DNA from: Intestinibacter sp.
Lineage (GTDB): Bacteria > Bacillota > Clostridia > Peptostreptococcales > Peptostreptococcaceae
Length of the DNA: 7,166 bases
Reading direction: 5' to 3'
NCBI RefSeq assembly: GCF_022780145.1
Contig: NZ_JALEXO010000013.1
Location: forward strand, 1 to 7,166
Shown in pieces: positions 5,383 through 7,166 of the stretch. A program made the translations under genes and the position numbers. The notes under the pieces are model-generated. The model was not told where the DNA came from. It saw nothing but the letters and a program-made list of their open reading frames with translations, and did not search any database. Numbering within the stretch: the first letter of the stretch is position 1; the number at the start of each line of letters is the position of its first letter.

Positions 5383-6978
5383 ATGACAAAATATGTATTT
5401 GTAACAGGTGGTGTTGTTTCAGGTTTAGGTAAAGGAATAACAGCAGCATCTCTAGGAAGATTATTAAAAGCAAGAGGATTTAAGGTAGCAGCTCAAAAAC
5501 TTGATCCATATATAAATGTAGACCCAGGAACAATGAGTCCATACCAACATGGGGAAGTTTATGTAACAGAAGATGGAGCTGAAACAGACTTAGACTTAGG
5601 TCATTATGAAAGATTTATAGATGAAGATTTAAATAAATATTCAAATTTAACAACAGGAAAAGTTTATTGGAATGTTTTAAATAAGGAAAGACAAGGCGAA
5701 TACTTAGGGGAAACTGTACAAGTTATACCTCATGTAACTAATGAAATAAAAAGCTTCATATACAATGTAGGTGAAAAAAGCGACGCAGACGTTGTTATAA
5801 CTGAAATAGGTGGAACAACTGGTGATATAGAAAGTCAACCATTCTTAGAAGCTATAAGACAAGTATCATTAGAAGTTGGAAGACATAATTGCTTATTTAT
5901 ACATGTTACATTAGTTCCATATATAAAGAGCTCAGGAGAACATAAATCTAAACCAACACAACATTCAGTTAAACAATTACAAGGCTTAGGTATAATGCCA
6001 GATATCATAGTAACTCGTTCAGAAGCACCTATAGACGAAGTAGTTAAGAAGAAAATATCACTATTCTGTAATGTAAAACCTGATTGTGTAATAGAAAATA
6101 AAACTATAGATGTACTATATGAAGTACCTATGATGCTAGAAGAGCAAAATCTATGTGATATAGTTTGTAGAGAATTAGATTTAAAATACGACAAATGCGA
6201 TTTATCTGATTGGGAAAACATGCTTGAAAGAGTTAAAAACAGAGATAAAACTGTAAAAATAGCTCTAGTTGGTAAATATACTAAATTACATGATGCATAT
6301 TTATCAGTAGTTGAAGCTCTATCACATGCAGGATATGAAAATAGTGCAGTTATAGATATTAAATGGGTAGATGCAGAAGGTGTTAATAAAGATACAGTAG
6401 ATGATTTATTAAAGGATTGCCAAGGTATATTAGTACCAGGTGGATTTGGAGATAGAGGTATAGAAGGTATGATTTGTGCTGCAAATTACGCAAGAGTGAA
6501 TAACATACCTTACTTAGGAATTTGTTTAGGTATGCAAATAGCAGTTATAGAATTTGCTAGAAACGTACTTAATATGGAAAATGCAAACTCAACAGAATTC
6601 GATTTAGAAGTAAAATATCCAGTAATAGCTTTAATGCCAGATCAATTTGGAAATATACTAGGTGGAACAATGAGACTTGGGGCATATCCATGTAAAATAA
6701 AAGAAGGAACTATGATGCACAAATGCTATGGTCAATTAAATATAGCAGAAAGACATCGTCATAGATATGAATTTAACAACGACTACAGACAACAAATGAT
6801 AGATGCAGGTCTTACTATAGCAGGTACTTCTCCTGACGATAAATTAGTAGAAGCTGTAGAAGTAGCAGAAAATAAATTCTATGTTGGTGTTCAATACCAT
6901 CCAGAATTCAAGAGTAGACCAAATAGAGCTAACCCAATTTTCAAGGGATTTATAGAAGCTGCAGTTGACATGTTATAG
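5383..6978 (+). CDS. pyrG: CTP synthase (glutamine-hydrolysing), 531 aa
   Basis: Converts UTP to CTP using ATP and ammonia released from glutamine; final step of de novo pyrimidine nucleotide synthesis. The synthase domain (about 1-265) begins with the P-loop GGVVSGLGKGI (9-19, K17). It has KLDPYINVDPGTMSP at 39-53, DGAETDLDLGHYERF at 64-78 and EIGGTTGDIES at 141-151; D71 and E141 are the expected Mg ligands. The class I glutamine amidotransferase domain (about 290-531) has GGFGDRG (353-359), GICLGMQ with nucleophile C381, and VQYHPEF with H506 and E508. All key residues are intact and the length is normal. AGGAGG at 5369-5374 lies 8 nt from the ATG. The gap after the ANTAR gene is 49 nt with no terminator visible, so read-through from the glnA operon is possible. 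The CTP-sensing leader known for pyrG in Bacillus is absent. Confidence 0.98.
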   Translation: MTKYVFVTGGVVSGLGKGITAASLGRLLKARGFKVAAQKLDPYINVDPGTMSPYQHGEVYVTEDGAETDLDLGHYERFIDEDLNKYSNLTTGKVYWNVLNKERQGEYLGETVQVIPHVTNEIKSFIYNVGEKSDADVVITEIGGTTGDIESQPFLEAIRQVSLEVGRHNCLFIHVTLVPYIKSSGEHKSKPTQHSVKQLQGLGIMPDIIVTRSEAPIDEVVKKKISLFCNVKPDCVIENKTIDVLYEVPMMLEEQNLCDIVCRELDLKYDKCDLSDWENMLERVKNRDKTVKIALVGKYTKLHDAYLSVVEALSHAGYENSAVIDIKWVDAEGVNKDTVDDLLKDCQGILVPGGFGDRGIEGMICAANYARVNNIPYLGICLGMQIAVIEFARNVLNMENANSTEFDLEVKYPVIALMPDQFGNILGGTMRLGAYPCKIKEGTMMHKCYGQLNIAERHRHRYEFNNDYRQQMIDAGLTIAGTSPDDKLVEAVEVAENKFYVGVQYHPEFKSRPNRANPIFKGFIEAAVDML

Positions 6979-7059
6979 GAAATTTTTGTTTAAAAATATG
7001 AAAAATTAAATTAAAATAATATTATAATAAAGTAAATAAAATTCAGATGAGGTGACACA

Positions 7060-7166
7060 ATGGATAGCAAAAAGTTTGTAATGTCTTACAGTGGTGGAAA
7101 GGACTGCATGCTTGCCATGTATAAAAAAATAAAAGAAGGATTTACACCTGTGGCATTGATCACTAC
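7060..7166 (+). CDS. PP-loop ATPase, Dph6-like (diphthine-ammonia ligase family), first 35 codons
   Basis: Only the N terminus is present. The frame opens at ATG 7060 behind GAGGTG (7049-7054) and stays open to the edge. SYSGGKDCMLAMYK at residues 9-22 is the ATP-binding PP-loop (SGGKD) of the adenine-nucleotide alpha-hydrolase-like superfamily. This spacing from the N terminus and the following EGFTPVALIT strand resemble the Dph6/ATP_bind_4 group. In eukaryotes and archaea Dph6 amidates diphthine on EF-2 using ammonia. Bacteria lack that modification, so the bacterial role is unknown. The 81-nt gap after pyrG is AT-rich; it shows no strong terminator or promoter, only a weak all-A/T hairpin at about 6982-6997. 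Confidence 0.72.
   Translation, partial: MDSKKFVMSYSGGKDCMLAMYKKIKEGFTPVALIT

Noticed and set aside
5835..6221. Minus-strand open frame of 128 codons inside pyrG
   Set aside because: It is antisense to intact pyrG, has an unusual composition rich in Ser, Thr and Cys, and shows no recognisable domain.
6965..6970. TTGACA near the pyrG 3' end as a -35 box for the downstream PP-loop gene
   Set aside because: No acceptable -10 box lies 16-18 nt downstream, and the match falls within conserved-length pyrG coding sequence.
6982..6997. ATTTTT/AAAAAT hairpin after pyrG as a terminator
   Set aside because: The stem has only A-T pairs and no T-run follows it, so efficient intrinsic termination is unlikely.
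1..7166. CRISPR arrays, tRNA or rRNA genes, insertion sequences
   Set aside because: No regularly spaced direct repeats, RNA gene cores, transposase frames or terminal repeats were found in reading the window.

Overview
The window is AT-rich, uses AGA for Arg and ATA for Ile heavily, and has strong AGGAGG-type ribosome binding sites and sigma-A promoters with TTGACA/TATAAT boxes. Together with a type III glutamine synthetase, a short (about 440 aa) type I glutamine synthetase and an ANTAR antiterminator, this points to a low-GC Firmicute of the class Clostridia, perhaps Peptostreptococcaceae. The rank below class is a guess from composition and protein flavour only.

Layout. On the minus strand, transcribed leftwards, lie glnN (type III glutamine synthetase, 841-2931) and then the 5' part of an ammonium transporter gene, amtB (1-717, cut by the window edge). 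On the plus strand, transcribed rightwards from the same 490-bp intergenic region, lie glnA (type I-like glutamine synthetase, 3424-4743), an ANTAR-domain response-regulator-like protein (4764-5333), pyrG (CTP synthase, 5383-6978) and the first 35 codons of a Dph6-like PP-loop ATPase (from 7060, cut by the edge). Apart from the divergent control region at about 2945-3423, nearly everything is coding.

How it works together. The most striking content is in the leaders. Each of the three nitrogen genes (amtB, glnN, glnA) is preceded by a strong intrinsic terminator, and each terminator overlaps a short hairpin: a 5-bp stem closing a hexaloop with A at position 1 and G at position 4 (loops AAGGGC, AAGGGC, AAAGGC). 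That is the known recognition signature of ANTAR antiterminators such as EutV and NasR. The three stems differ in sequence but all keep pairing. In every case the 3' half of the hexaloop stem is also part of the 5' arm of the terminator, so the two folds exclude each other. The ANTAR protein encoded just after glnA is the obvious candidate regulator. It would switch on ammonium uptake and both glutamine synthetases by blocking termination, and because it lies behind one of these attenuators it would also control its own level.

Points that depart from the textbook: the type I GlnA has Lys where the conserved glutamate-trapping flap Glu should be, while GlnN keeps that Glu; the receiver domain of the ANTAR protein has Asn at the phospho-acceptor position; and the second hexaloop hairpin of the usual two-hairpin ANTAR motif is weak or degenerate in all three leaders.
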